Positions 13,401 to 27,208 are shown, counted from the stretch's first letter. The stretch: 64,000 nucleotides of DNA from Membranipora membranacea (GCA_914767715.1 OU612075.1:9672001-9736000), one strand, 5' to 3'. Numbers and translations are program-made. Notes: generated by a model not told the origin, from the sequence alone.

Positions 13401-16400
13401 TCATAGTAATTAAAGATGCATAGCTAGGACCTAAAATTTTATGGTACTCATGAATTAAATTACACAGACTTTGAAACACTTGACATGAGGCAAGCTTGGC
13501 ACATGATGTATGTAACGAGTAAGATAGCAACTTCATAATGTACACTTCAGCGATTGTAGGCTGAGTTCACTACGTAATGTTCATCACTAAGATAATGAAT
13601 GTTGAACAGCCATCATCAGAGTGTTTCAATCAATACTGTATGATTCAACTGGAAATTGGAGTAAGCACCGAGTTTGGAGTTGTCAATGAGACAGTCATGC
13701 TGTTTTGACAAACCGTACAAGCCCTGAACTTTAACAACCAATTAGCGCAAGGAACCCTCCTGCCCAGAGAGCTGATAGACAGGAAGCGATCAATGGGTGA
13801 TGTCTGTCACCAAAGATAACAAGTCTCATTCCTGTTGTGAGCACTTAGTTCTCGTTGATTTGAATGTTTACATGTAAATAATGCTACACGTATACAAATA
13901 CTCCTACACTGGTGAAAATGAACGGTAATATATTATTGTCTGGTCCTTCACATAGTGACCATGTTGAAATATTTTACAGTAGATTTCATCAGACAGGAGT
14001 TTCAGATATAAGTTTACAATGCCTAACAATGAGCTAGGGATTACAAGGTTACACTGCGTCATCGGGCCGTTGGCACATCCGCACATCGCTCAAGAAAACT
14101 CGGACAGTCTCTATGCCCCGTGTACTTTGACGAATATTCAGGGTCATCAGTGAATATCGAGTAACATTGAAACGAGTAAAAATAAAACTCAAATACCAAA
14201 TCATGGTGCCATTCTACCACGATAATTTTCTTCTCAACGGCTCAAATTTCAAATCACACAATCCTATCTCTGAAACAATGTACTCAAAAATAGTTCTCTA
14301 CCGGACCTGGATCATAGAATGATTCCATTTACAATCAGATTGTAAAACATTTTCATTGAGCACAAACCTTATCTGAATTTTATCTTACGACAAATTGTAA
14401 CTATTGAATGAGGTTATGACGCAAAGCCATTGACGTTTCCCTATACTCCGACATCATTATAATGTTATTGGCAGCCTTCAATTTTACACGTTATCATCTA
14501 GACAGACAGAGAGGCCCTTGAGATTTATAGAGTATTACAAATCATACTGCGTGTAGCGTGGTGATGAAATTGTAGTAAAACGGTCAAGTGAAATGAACAT
14601 GATCGAGTGTAAGTTTTTTTTTAACTGGAATACCATCGCAATTCAAACGTTAAGAACCCCCAACGGACCCTTACTGTCTGAAGAGTAATGCTAGCAAGCA
14701 GCAGACAGCAAAGTGCACCATGTTGAGTATAGGACTTCTGCACTGATTTCTGAGGAAGTGCCCTTGTTCAAGATATGCTCCGCATTGTTTACGAGTGCAC
14801 AAAAGTGCAACTGCATTGTGTCAAGTCAAAGTATTGACGTTACAATATGGGCCACAGACAGTTCAACTCAAACAGTTGTATGTTTCTCTGAAATCTACAT
14901 TCATTATTGTCAAAATGTATGGCAAACAAATTGAAACTTAACATTTAATGCATAACCATTAACAAGATAAAACCATTTAAAAGGCACTACTTGCCAAAAA
15001 ATCAAAGCTCAAACTATCAGCTTTGGACTATTGTTAATTCCATAAATTTAATTAACACAAAGATAAAAGCGGTTGCAAAACTGATAAATCCCTTTAATTT
15101 ATCCTGTTAATCCAGACCTACACCCAATTCCAGGATGAATGTTATAAACCCTTAATGGTCTTAGTCATCAAACTGCAAATACAACCAGATACGTTGATCT
15201 ATGAACCACCCTGAGAGAGTACTCCAATTGGGCAAAGCCATGAGCCAGTGATTGGTGACAACATGCATAGACAGTCGTGATGTACACTGTAGTTCATTAC
15301 GGCAGGATGTGATGGGTGATGGGTGATGGGTATGACTATGTGATGGGTGATGGGATGGGTGATAGTGTCTATCAGGTGATGGGCACGACTAGGATAGGTC
15401 ACTGATATTACGGGGTGACCCTAGAAGAGTAGATATTAGCTAGAGAGCTAGAGTTTAATTTAGCTAATATAGGGGAGACTTCAAGTTTGCTACTACCAAT
15501 TTTTCATTACTTCATACAAAATAATGAGATTGAATAAATGATAGCGCAAAATGGCCAACTCATCCCCCTGCAAACACTTTACTCCTCTAGGGTACTATTA
15601 CTGCTTTGGTTGAAAAACTAAGATAGGATAACTATTTTTCGAACCACAGCCCTTTTTTCAAAGGCCGGTTCACATTGTCTGGGATGGATATAATGGGCTG
15701 ACTGTCTGAGACAATGTGAACCAGGCATTACAGCTGAGTTGCTATAATTGCAGTTGAAGCAGATTTCTTACCTTGCCGGTGTCTTCAGGAGCTGGCTGTA
15801 AAGTGACTGATGATGGAGCATTTTGCGGAAGCTACAAAACAAATATTTCATATAAATATATATATCATCAGAATTAGTACAAATTTGTTCTGAGAATATG
15901 ATGGGTTTTATTAAGTCTATTGTTTTAAAGGAAAAAATATTGGCAAAGGTATATGCAAAGCTTCTATCGTAGACAGAGCGATCACCTTAAGTCAAAAGGG
16001 GTTCTCAACGCCTAGAGCTGGGAAAAATCACTCTACGGACTTTGTGACTGGACGCAGCTGGGCGGAAAATGCCACTACTTGACTCAGCAAAAATCATGAC
16101 CTAACTACAACAATGACTTGACACAAGGGGTGAGAGTTCATCCAGGCTCTGTTCATATCTGAGGATGAACGCATCAAAGACAACACAGTCTTGGTACATC
16201 TTGGAAAAGTCTTGTTACAACATCTATACTGGTAAAGCCAGTTTGTGGTTCAGTGTTCCATAAACCCTTAAAATCCCTGAATGGCACTGGATGACACGAC
16301 GTCATTATCAAGGTCTTCCTTTGCTTTGATGCGCATGTTAGCAGTGGAAGTACCTTTCCAGAAGCCGAAAATCACAGCTGTTGTGTGAAAGTGATTGCCT

Positions 16401-19400
16401 GGATGGAAGGAAGGACTTATTATGACGCATAAACCATCTCCATCCTTGAATAACATTTCCAATGATGCAACAAAGGAATATAATCCCATTTTAAATCTGC
16501 AGGGTTGAGACAGCCACTGCATAAAACTGATAGTGACGTATTTTGATCTACAATCTTTCCTAACCATAGACATAATGTATAGTACATTAAGTCTATGATC
16601 CTAACCAATAAGTCATTTCAAAGAAATTAATGGTCTGGTGAATAGTAGCAAGGCTTAAAGGGCAACCAAGGTTTCGCAGCAATGCACTAGTGGGTAGTAA
16701 ATAATGTGCTAGGCAGCATCAGCTGTGTGCATTACGCGATGCAAAACTCAAAGTAGTTGCTGACTTAAGCTGGGTAACACTTCAGTTTAGGGGAGGTTCC
16801 AAGACTTTGCTATAATAATTATAGAGCACAGGCTAAATAATAACAGGAACAGGAAACTGCTATGTGGTATTCTCTTTTAGCTGAGTTTGAGTACCTGATG
16901 GAAGAAATGTTTCACAAGAATTCTGGCTGAATAATCATCCGAATTATATTTTGTCTTTTTCCCCATGCAGAAGGTGCAATCTGCTATTAATCAATGGCCA
17001 TCAATGATCAAGTTGTTTGAAACCTTGGTTGCCCTTTAATGCACTTACATTCGAATAACATAGTACCAGAGACTATAGATAAATCTATAGTCTCTGATAG
17101 TACTACGAAATAGATAAATTATGACGTCTTTGAACTACCCTGCATACTCGCTTCTCCAGGATAAAAACTTTAACTACCCACATAAATAAAGCCATTGAAC
17201 TTTTTACAAAACATCAAACAAAACTGACTTGCATCGGCTTCTTATCAGGGAAGTAGTGTAGGCAGCCTATAACTAATATTTATTCTACTAATGGCATGGC
17301 ATTTCAATGCTCTCATAAGGAGAGTTCAACACCATGAGATCGCACTGCAACACATGCCTCCGTTCCCAAATATCTTTACATTTAGGTATTTACGTGTTTG
17401 CAATTGCCAAATAGTAATGGTTGTCATTTTCCAGTTCTCCTCATGTAACCCATGATGAAATGGAGTGCCTAGTTTAAAAGCGTTGACACCCAGCTTAAGA
17501 CCCAGTAAGCAGGACTGTGTCGATGGAAAAATCTGCAGACTATAATGCAGATTTGTCATACGTACCTCAAAATAGAATGGGTAGGCGTGTTGGCCGAGTT
17601 TCTTCATTAGCCTAGTTTGGAGCTGGGTCAATGGCCGCTCGTTTTCTTTAAGCTGAGGGTACACCTGATAACAAAAAAACAAGAAAAAATGTATTATACT
17701 GACAGTAGCACGCATGTTACATCTACGTAACAAAGAAAATTGTTCTAATTGTTGCAAAAATTGTTCACCAAGCTTCATGAAGCCATCGAAACATAATATC
17801 TCTGTAGCGCATTGTATGTAATATCAACCTGCATTTATGTGCAAACAGTAATGTAATAGTTTATGTGGTTGTTAGTGTTGGGAATACTGTGGCGTTACAT
17901 CATCGAGATTGCAAAATCCCAAATGACAACCCTCGAATTTTAATTATTCAGACAAATTTCCTCATTACATGATATGACATTACATGGCATTTTCACAATA
18001 AATTATGCAAGCCTGGATGTTGGTGACAATTTTCAGCAGAAAAAATGAAAGGTATAAAATATCGTAGGTCATATTTGGAGCATGGTGCCCTTTACTATAC
18101 TCTATTGAATTTGAACAGTAAAATTTTTAATTGGAAAAGGCCATTTTAATTCCCATGTCTGCGTTCTGTCTAATTGAGCTGGAGCACTTCAAACACTTTG
18201 TTATGTGTACAAACCATTTCCTCATGGCGCAGATTAACCATGATGGGGTGAACAGTGTTTGGCTTCACATTTGAGTGATCCTCGTTTGTTTTATTGAAAA
18301 CTTAGGTTTTTCCCACCACACAAGTGATAAGCCATCACAGAAAACCCCAGAATAACTCAATTTCGAATACCCAATACAAACACCTATATATAGAAATACT
18401 TTTATTCATGGACCTGAACTGTCTTTCATCACGCCAAGAGAGGAATCAGGTATTTCCTGGGTTTCACTCAGTTTTGCGGTTGGATGACGTGAGCAGACAA
18501 TTTTGACACACCCACCCTCTTGCCTAATTAGACCAAGTATGATATTTTAGTTTTAAGAGTTTTAAACTGCCCCCTCACCAGCAGAATAGAACTGGCCTGG
18601 AATGCTGCTAGATAGTGGATCAAACTTGATCTTCTATTTACCCACAGTACCTTTGATATTCATATGAGTAGGAGCATATTCTAATTGTATGTAAAAGTGA
18701 ACTGTTTAGTAATTGTTCAGGTGGTTGCTTTCATGATTCTGTGTCGTGTGTTGTGCTGTGAGATGATGTGTTCACACTGATTTTACAAATTCTATGTTCG
18801 AAATGGTTACATTCAAAGGTGATACCAAATATCATTTCTGGGCAGACTCACTCGTAGAGTCAGCGCAATATCCTGACATCAGGCTAGCGCTTGACCTCTT
18901 GTTATCGCCAGGTTGTAGAAAGTCAATGGCCCAGAATATCGACAGCAATTTCCTTGAATTGTTTAATGTTTCATAGGCTGCCTAATCACAACATTGAAAG
19001 GTTGGCAACCTCCCGAAAACATCACTTAGCCAAGTAAGCCATTCAGTCTAGTCTAGTGGCTGTAGTCAGCATGCAAACCTAAATGGGGTACTGATTATAA
19101 TTACACATCACTGTGTGTACTTGTCGCCAAACTAACGCTTATATTACACTAATATAACGCTAAAACTAAACTTAGACAAAGTGTGATCAGCAAGCACACT
19201 GATTACCACCATTATCACATTTTTCACTAGTCAACACAACTATGGATCACTAAAAATCAATTTTTTGAGGTCTGAGAAAACACGCAAACTTATGGATGTT
19301 TGGTTATAGCGTTTGGCTAATGAAAAACTGCAACTACATCGAGATATCTCAGGAAACTATAAATGTACTGTTGTGCACAGTATAGCACTATTACACTGGT

Positions 19401-22400
19401 GAGTTGTTTTATGTGAATTTCTGAGACCTTCTAGATTGATAGTTTCATTACGATCATGTATCAAATCACCGTTAAAATTTTAAAAGTTACAAACAAATAA
19501 AGTAGGAGATGTTTCTTTCCAATATAATGATATTAATATAATGGTAATATTGTGTGTGATTAATCAGTGTAACTGCTCTCTGAGAGGTTTTGCTAGGATT
19601 TTGCTAGATCATGTTTGGTCCATTTGCCTGCATCCGGAGTTGCTCCAGATCCACTGGTCACGCCGCAGCGCAATGACCAGTGGATCTGGAGCAACTGGAA
19701 TACAAGCAATTGTATTGAACTTGATCTAGGCTTTTGCCAACGCATTGTGAGACTAGCCATCCCACGCATCACCTTGCTCCCAGTAGGCAGCCGTTTTTTT
19801 ATCATGACAGTAAAATGTCAATAGTTTTTAATTTATAGACGAAATTGAAATGATTATATACCAGCCTACACAATTGTTTATACCTATTCAAATAAGGAAA
19901 TGGATCTTTAAACTTGATACAGACAGGTCTTTATATTACAAGTCATGATCACGCTGGAGTGCAGATATATAGATATGTAAATTATATAATATTATCTGCC
20001 CACTCGGTGATATCATCTTTGGAGGCCAAAGATAACTACCATAGTCTTTATATTATAACCACAATGATAGCTGCCGCTGCAAGGATTGTGACATGAAACT
20101 AGACTTTTGGTCTGGTAAACACTACACTTCTATCAAAATCTTATTAGGTTGCTTTCAGGCTGAGGGCACTCAATTTCACTAGGGTGATTTGTCCTTGTTC
20201 CATGACAGGATCATAAAGAACTCTATTTTTTTGTGCAGAACCAGAATGAAATAATAATATAAGGATGTTTTATCCCCGAATATCATTCCTTTTACAGACC
20301 CTTTTTTCAATGCTGACACTGTTTTCTTTTTGAATTGGGGGGGGGGGGGGAATAATAGAACAGGCTGCTTTCTAAATGGATCTGTTGCAGATCCAGTAAC
20401 CTGCTGGTGTTTCACTATTATAAATGTGCCGGAGACTGAGTCAGATGGGCAACAGACTTGCTGTTAAGCTGTGGCTACACACGCCTTATTTTCCATAGGA
20501 TTGGAGTACTTCAAGTACGGCCAGATGTATAGGATTTCTCTCAATATGATAGAAACAAAACCAACCTGGATTGTGGAGACAAATAGATCTTTGCGAAACG
20601 TCAAGCCGAGCACGTCTAAATCTTCTCGACCATATCTGAATGCTGCCAATATGTTGGCATAGACTTTTCTATCCTTGAGGTATTCAGGGTCTATTAACAC
20701 TACACCATCTACATGCGGATATGGAAAATAAAGTATAGCAAAATTACTGCTTCCAAGTTGTCCTGCATAGGTTTTCAAATGGATTGTGTGAAAACAGTTT
20801 TAAACTTTTATAGCTTCAACGGAATGATAGTAGAAATAAGGTGAAGTAGGTATGCGGTCATAATCTGCTGAGGAGAAGTTTGTGCCTATGATTTGGAGGG
20901 GATAGTTTTGTACCAAAGTTTTAAACTATTCTTACCAACGGGATCTACATTAGTTCCTGAGTCGACAAAATCTCGCTTGCCTAGATAGGTGGTGATCTAC
21001 AAAATAGCGAAATAATACTTCTATACTCTGTGATGACATGATTGGAATAATATGGCAGTTACAATTTTAATATGCTGCTATGATTGTGTGTCACAGTTGC
21101 TGCCTTTTTGCAAAGGGTCAAAGTCCATTCCCAAATTGGGTATGTTTATGTACCTTGCCAAATAGATAAAAATTGGCAGCACTTGCGAATCCACTGATGT
21201 CAAACGCAGAAATAATTGCCAAAAGAGGATCAAATGCCAAAGTTGACATGGTTTCATCGATGCACTTTTGCTGTTTTTGAGGGGTCAGAAAATCTTGTTA
21301 TCGTCATAGAACATTTATGGCATTGTATTTTCAGTCATTAGTGAATTTTTGCTGACCAAGTGTTTAAAGCCATTGGGATGTGGCAGCAGATTAAGCCTAT
21401 CATAACTCATGTTGATTGCCACACTTGGGCAGTAATAAAGGTTCAACGTTCTGAGTAAGGGGTGCAGTGACCTCGAAAGTGAAGTCAAAGACTAAAACCA
21501 TCTCGCAGCGTATATCCTTACTCTGTGATATACATAATATACATGAAAGTGACTGCATTAGTAAATCTCTTAGAAATTCAAACTATAGACAAGTTTGCAC
21601 TTATGAATAAACAATTGTCCGCAGTGTCTAATAGGCATGCTCTGTTAATTCATCTGGGAGTTTTAAAATTATGCTGCCACTGTACTGAGATCATGTTGAA
21701 TTCACGCTGCCGTTGATGCCGCTGCCGTTTGCTGACAGAGTGTAAGTAAGTAATAAGGAGCTAGAAGTCTCATCAATTCACTATAATTACTGTGAGGATC
21801 AATAATTTAACTAACCTTTCCATTCGGACTTGCTTTCTTAAAAACCCTGCAAAGGAAATGAGTATATAATGACACAAACTGTATAAACTGTTCAGCCAGC
21901 AGGAAATAGTGGCAATAGTACAGCGGCCATAGATTTTGTGATCCTGATTCAATAGTTGATATTGCTTCATCCAAATAAAAAATTCAACTATATATGCAAT
22001 CCAATCAAGGAATACTCAATCAATCTTACATACACAATACATTGTGACAGTTTCGATGGTCCGAGTTGACAGTTTTTAGGTACAAGGTAACACATTCTTA
22101 GCTTGTTATGACAGCTAGCCTACCTAAGTTGACAAGGGAATGTTGCAATCATAATGAACTGAGGTTATTTGAGCAAAATCCTCAGATCTTTTACTAGGCA
22201 GCAGCTCATTCCTAAATTGGTCACTGAGGAAAACTAGGTGGTTTCATCAGGCAGTGGGCGATTCGGGTACGGGACATCTGGTACGTATTTCGGCTACCTC
22301 AGTAAGGAACGATCAGAAATGCCACTGAGGCAAATTTTAATTGAAAGATCCCCCTTCCCTGTCTCATCAAACTAGAGAAAGTTTAGAAGCGAGACAGTCA

Positions 22401-22535
22401 GACAGAACATAACCTCTCTGATATTGACAGACACAGACAAAGCTGACAGAGTAAATAACCTCACCTCGTGGTGCCGAAACTAGTACTTGGTCTTTTAGAG
22501 TCGCCAGCACCGGCCTTCTCGCCATTAGATGCCAT
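7412..22535 (-). CDS. ARRB: Beta-arrestin, 427 aa
   Basis: Twelve exons (5' to 3' on the minus strand): 22535-22465, 21846-21816, 20996-20936, 20708-20566, 17664-17566, 15831-15772, 12918-12715, 11423-11339, 10633-10561, 8698-8552, 8194-7985 and 7511-7412. All have GT-AG borders and matching phases, totalling 1284 nt including TAG. Landmarks: [11 protein letters not shown] and YLGKRDFVD at the N-domain start; [20 protein letters not shown], the receptor-binding finger-loop region; [26 protein letters not shown] at the hinge side; [38 protein letters not shown]; and [10 protein letters not shown]. The C-tail keeps a clathrin box (NLIQLE) and the AP-2 motif ([16 protein letters not shown]), so this is an endocytic beta-type arrestin rather than a visual one lacking these motifs. 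It binds phosphorylated GPCRs, ends G-protein signalling and recruits clathrin coats. A polar 20-residue N-terminal lead precedes the conserved start. Confidence 0.96.
10209..10445. repeat. MITE with ~90-bp terminal inverted repeats
   Basis: The left arm (AACAAAGCATGTTATAGTCA, then AAAGTTGTGTCAGATTTGCA, then TGGTTAAAATTCAA) is mirrored by the right arm (TTGAATTTTAACCATGCAAA, then TCTGACACAACTTTATCATA, then TATAACATGCTTTGTTC). It lies in a minus-strand arrestin intron, about 115 bases beyond the exon at 10561. A related half-element is at 59645-59805. Confidence 0.8.
11922..12334. repeat. 413-bp long palindrome (MITE-like)
   Basis: The arms run from GGTGGTTTTGTTACTAACTG to AGTAAGTAATAAAACCACC, with inner pairs such as CAAGGCATTCCCTGC / GCAGGGAATGCCTAG and ACTATACATTCTCT / AGAGAATGTATAGT. 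Each arm is about 190 bases with a short loop near 12115-12140. It lies in an arrestin intron. Confidence 0.85.
15305..15386 (+). repeat. GATGGGT minisatellite
   Basis: Repeated GATGGGTGATGGGT units with interruptions (TATGACTAT, ATAGTGTCTATCAG). It lies in an arrestin intron. Confidence 0.7.
15661..15727. repeat. Short hairpin, GGTTCACATTGTCT ends
   Basis: GGTTCACATTGTCT is mirrored by AGACAATGTGAACC about 35 bases downstream. It may be a very small MITE. It lies close to the arrestin exon at 15772. Confidence 0.5.
16659..17035. mobile_element. 377-bp non-autonomous element with TTAA target duplication
   Basis: The terminal inverted repeats are AGGGCAACCAAGGTTTC at the left and GAAACCTTGGTTGCCCT at the right. 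The element is flanked on both sides by TTAA (16655-16658 and 17036-17039), the insertion-site signature of piggyBac-type transposons. The interior has no coding frame. It sits in an arrestin intron. Family assignment is inferred from the TTAA alone. Confidence 0.8.
17070..17104. repeat. Small hairpin, CAGAGACTATAG ends
   Basis: ACCAGAGACTATAG and CTATAGTCTCTGAT face each other around a 7-base loop. A looser relative (CAGAGACTATAG ... TTGTCTCTGGTATCA) is at 53406-53452. Confidence 0.55.
18528..18632. repeat. Fold-back element, divergent copy D
   Basis: Begins TTAGACCAAGTATG and ends GGATCAAACTTGATCT, matching the outer ends of the family at 1715/4879/19605. The inside differs (CTGCCCCCTCACCAGC ... 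GGCCTGGAATGCTGC). Confidence 0.45.
19605..19729. repeat. Fold-back element, copy C (best-preserved arms)
   Basis: The inner arms TTGCTCCAGATCCACTGGTC and GACCAGTGGATCTGGAGCAA pair perfectly around CACGCCGCAGCGCAAT. The outer arms are TAGATCATGTTTGGTCCATT and TTGAACTTGATCTA. Confidence 0.85.
20337..20350 (+). repeat. Poly-G run of 14
   Basis: Uninterrupted G tract in an arrestin intron; its length may be unreliable in an assembly. Confidence 0.9.
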
Positions 22536-23934
22536 CGGAAAGTTAAATAACTATTTGTGTGTGTGTGGCTCGTCTCTCAAATCATGAGGTGTTTTCCACA
22601 ATAGTTCCTTGTCAATCTCAAGCAAGCAAATAACGTCTGATGTCAGCCAATGTGGAAAGAGTTACAAATGTATATTTCTGATTGTAATCCTTGGTGTCGT
22701 CATATAGAAGTCTGCAAAAAAAGAGAAATATTTTTTTGAAACAATACCACTAAGACATTCCAGTAGCATAGTACTGACAATCTTTGGGAAATAGCTTTTT
22801 TTGTGTTACTCAAGCAAACAAGTTGAGCTATTTTTAGAGCTTAATCATTTAATTTAATACTGTTCCAAAGCCCAAATGCATTCAATCAATGAAGTTTGAG
22901 ACTGTTCTGATACTATTTTGGGCCGATCTCATCCACAGTAATGTAATTTTGCAGATAAATTAACCAGCAATCTACTAATTCTACTCCTACGGTCTACAGT
23001 AGGTACAACTAGTCATTGGATTGAGCTTAGTTTTCAGTCAACCCCCAGCTGATTTCCTCAGTCAGGATTTGATGATATATTACCAGAATGTAAGTGGGAT
23101 GGACGCTGGATAGAGGATAAGCAACTTAGCTAAAGCTTAGTGACTGAATAACAGGACGCACAAAATTTCACTGGTTAAGGTCAAAGTTTATATAAAGTAA
23201 GGACGTAAATGTAAGCTATCCAAATGAATTCCCTCTGATTCAACAGCTGCTGCTAACGATAAGTTTTCCTACTTCAGGCCTATGCGAAATGGCAAACTGT
23301 TTCTCCTGCGAATGACTATACTCCACAAGTTCTCAAAGTAACATGGAGGGAAACACTTTTTACATTGTTTGATAACAACACTGTAAAGCTCAGAGTCCTG
23401 TCACTTTCAGCATTTTTTGGCAGCAAAACCCTACACAATGAACCACAATAAGGTAGGCCTATTAAATATGTATTTAAATATGTATCTATATCTCAAGGGC
23501 ATATATAATAATGATAAATGATAATATTCACAAAAAATGATAGTTAGTAACAGACAATGCAAAAGGCCTACATCATGAATAACCAAAAGCAGATTAATCC
23601 ATCTAAATGATTTAAAACCATCAAGTCGATGAGTGCATTTGTAAATACAGTAATGGGTTTGCCCAATGAAGAGGGAGTTCATTGGTTTGCCCAACTCAGA
23701 CCTACTGTGAAAGGGAACAAGCAACACATCATCGACAACAACAACTTTAAAAATAGCATCCGCAATATAGACAATCAGACTTTACATATTACTAGATATT
23801 CTGTGAAAACGCTATGAAACTCAGACAGAGACAGGTGGATTTATTGCCATAGTGTTAATTCTGGTCAGCTCTAACCAGCTCTGACCAGAAGTCTGCTGGT
23901 GAAATAGGATGATGACCCTAGTAAACTAAACAAG

Positions 23935-23957
23935 CCCCCCCCCTCCCCCCCCCCCCC
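23935..23957 (+). repeat. C-rich homopolymer tract
   Basis: Twenty-two C and one T in 23 bases; likely length-variable. Confidence 0.9.
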
Positions 23958-24866
23958 GTGTAGATAGAAGGGAATAAAAAGAGGCTAGTAGAATTCATAA
24001 CGATGTCCTGGTTGCTATCATTTTCTCACCTGTGGCAAGCTGTATTGCCTTAAATCGAAGTTACCAGTGGGTACCATAAAGTTGAATACTCTTCATAAAT
24101 GTGAAAAAATGACTAAAACAGCTAAGACAAACATTTTTGTTGGCCACAATATTCTAATCAGGAAATGCCATTGCTAAACTGAATAGGTCATACTAGTCTG
24201 TTTGTGTAAGGGAATCAAAACAGAGTCAATCACACATTTCTTATCAGGAATGCCACAAAGGTAAACATTGAGGCCAACTAAAATATGACAGCGCTAGTTG
24301 GTGAAGGGCTTACAAACTGCATTCTTGTATTTTTCGTGTCAGCTAAACCGATTACCAGCATCGACCACCAGCATCGTAACATGCCACGATACGAGCATCA
24401 ATGGCAAGACGAGTGTCAGTACCTGCCACTTTTGACTTTTAACTGAGGCCCAGATATTTTCACTGGGTTTGCCACGTGAGGTTGGGGGAAACTTTTCAAT
24501 GATACTAAGCTGTGATCTAGAAACCCAATGCCTGGACAAAATGTGCTTGAAGGCATTCCCTAGCTGATGGGCATTCACTATTTTTATTTGCTTGTTTTCT
24601 GTAGTTAGATAATATTTGCATTCACAAAGAATACACTTGACGCAAAACTACCATACAAAGCATACTGAGCATAGCAACATCCTTATGAACTTCCACTGAA
24701 AGTAAATCTAAATGCTGCCAATAAATACAGCTGACGAAAAACAACCTAACTCCACTATATGCACAGACAGCAAATTGACATTTATGCATATTTAATGTCG
24801 ACCTATTAAAATAATTGCTCTGACGCTTAGACATGCTGATAATGATTACAATTGCTAACTGCCATT

Positions 24867-25012
24867 CCCAATGTATCAAACCAATCCAGTCCTCATCGCA
24901 ATACACCATGTAGTAATAGCTATATCAAGTCAAATCCTATCCCAATGTATCAAACCAATACAGTCCTCGTTGTAATATTCGATGTAGTTAGCTCAATCAA
25001 GACAAAGCCTAT
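24867..25012 (+). repeat. 74-bp tandem duplication
   Basis: Two adjacent diverged units both open CCCAATGTATCAAACCAAT (24867 and 24941) and both end near CCTATC. Matching middles include CAGTCCTC and ATGTAGT. Confidence 0.75.
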
Positions 25013-27208
25013 CGCAATGCGGAGGATTCTCTTTAACGCTACTGAGTTCGAAGTTGTATGGTGGCAGCAATAGATATGGTCTCAGTGCTACACTGACAAC
25101 AGTTATGTTTGGCAGAGGACCAGACAAACTAAGGAGATACATTTCTAGGGATACAACTAGCAACTACTACTACTAACACTACAAGACAAAGGTTTACAAA
25201 ACATTTCCTGTACTAAAAGTCACCAATCAGTCGAATTTGAGCGCCTAAATCGTCAAACCGAATCGCAATGATTTTATAGTCCTACTTATGAAATTGAAAT
25301 AATGGTCTCACATTTAGAATGAGAGCAATATTTTTAGGAGGAAAAGAGTAAAAATAAGAATCGAGCCTATCAGAGCCAATAGAATAAACTCATGGTCTCT
25401 AATAACCCTCTGATATCTTGTGAGTTCCAAATCTGCATCGGATGTCTGCATTTCCGCAATTTTGAAAATTTCCCACAAACAGTTTGATAGTCTGTAGATG
25501 TTATGTACCTGTTTGTAACACAACATTATATATTCGAATGCTGTTGATTTGGATATACAAATTGACATTTAGCTCAAATTTGCCATCATCTTGATACCTA
25601 ATTCATAATAGGGCGAATTTCTGTATTGGTCCTCATTGAATAAATGTATATTGTTATATGTGATCATGCATGAATTGATTATGGGCCAAGACGATGAAGA
25701 CAGTAATCATAAATGTAGGCGCCGAACTCATTGCTTTGCGTCTACCAATGAAACTATAACTGAATGGAAGAAAGATATCCATCGATCGATGAGGGAATAT
25801 CAGTTTTTTCACCTAGCCTACTACCTTCTAACCTAGTTGGAATTTGCTGATCTGCTGCACTGTGGGAAAAATTTAACTGTTCTGTTCTTTCTAGGGCACA
25901 ACACAACAACTGCAATTACTAATCAAAACTAATGCATGACAGGCAGTTAGATAGGCTGAGAGGACTGCTAAATAGTGCTTCAAGCTGTAGAATGAACAGC
26001 GAGGGATTTACTATAGGTCTGAACTCTGAAATGTGACATGATCATCATAAGAGGAGTAACTCAGTAATAGATAGATAAGATAATAATATTTTAGTTCAAT
26101 GACAACATGTACTGTTATGTAGAATTGAAATGCGTCCAATAAATTTCTGTACTACTTACCACAAGAATAATCCAATGTGCACAAAAGCTGGCTTTGGGTG
26201 AGGTGTCCTTATATCAGCAGTGATATATAGGTGATAGAAATATTACTGAATCTATCACCAAGTTCCAATTTGTACTACACAACTCCTGAGAATTAATAAA
26301 ACTTGACTGATATAGTAGATCAACCAATCAATATTGAGAACAAGCAACACGTGACAGGGATGTATGGATATCTACAAAATATGTCAATCAGCACATCTTG
26401 AATGATAAAGAGCTCACTAAATTTAACCTTAGTTTTACAGGCAATCCTTAATGGGCTCTCAAAAGCCGTCTCAAGCTAACTGTATTTCCAGATCTGTGTC
26501 TAAACAATTTTCCAAAGCAGAAAAGTTGTTAGTAAAATAGGGTAAGGAGGGGGTTAAGGAGGGGCCTTACCTAGATAGTGGGTGAACCAGGTGTTCTGAG
26601 TCCTTGGTAGACCTAAGTCAATCATCTGGGTTGCTTGAACTAGCCTAACTCTGGCTCTACAGCTTGTGAGGCATATGTAGAGAGCTCATTAACACAAAAG
26701 TATAAGTAGTAAATTATAGCACTGCCACTAGCAGAGAGAAAGGAAAGCATTCCCTTTTTTCTTGACTACCTTACTGTAGGGCTTACTACACTAGACTAGG
26801 TGACTAGTACTAAGAACAAGGTGTAACCAAGGAGTAACAGGTTGCTCCTTGGTGTAACACTCATTGTTAAGAATACTACTAACTAACTTAGAATTGAGAA
26901 AGACCTAGCTATGGTCATAGAAATAAGCCAGGATTTTTAACTTATTGTCTCAACATGCTATGTTTCTTTTTGTCCCTTTCAATGGGAAGACATTCCAACA
27001 GCATAGACTATAAATACCCAAAGTCAACCGCTTGTAGTGTTGTGGTGTGGGAAAAGTTCAAACAAGCTGCCGGTACAGTCTTGGCAGTTGACAAGACGTA
27101 CTGAGCTGAAGTTCCGCTCAAACAAAAAATATATAAATTGATTGGTTCTGCATTCAACTAATTGTATTTTACTTTTCAGGATTTCAAGAAAACAATGTCC
27201 TATTGACG

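Larger units (their letters stand above)
22536..27208. other. Divergent intergenic region between arrestin and TMCO3
   Basis: It must hold the 5' untranslated exons and promoters of both genes, but I could not place them. TTTTCAG at 27173-27179 may be a splice acceptor opening the exon that carries the TMCO3 start codon. The rest holds a 23-base C-rich run (23935-23957), a 74-bp tandem duplication (24867-25012) and scattered open frames that match no family. Confidence 0.4.

Noticed and set aside
13164-13406. 80-codon plus-strand frame with [15 protein letters not shown]
   Set aside because: It loosely recalls a phrase from repeat-encoded invertebrate proteins, but is too short and lies in an arrestin intron; not enough to call a gene remnant.
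24339-24578. 79-codon minus-strand frame with transposase-like feel (FPQPHVANP in another frame)
   Set aside because: Frames conflict and no catalytic motif is seen.
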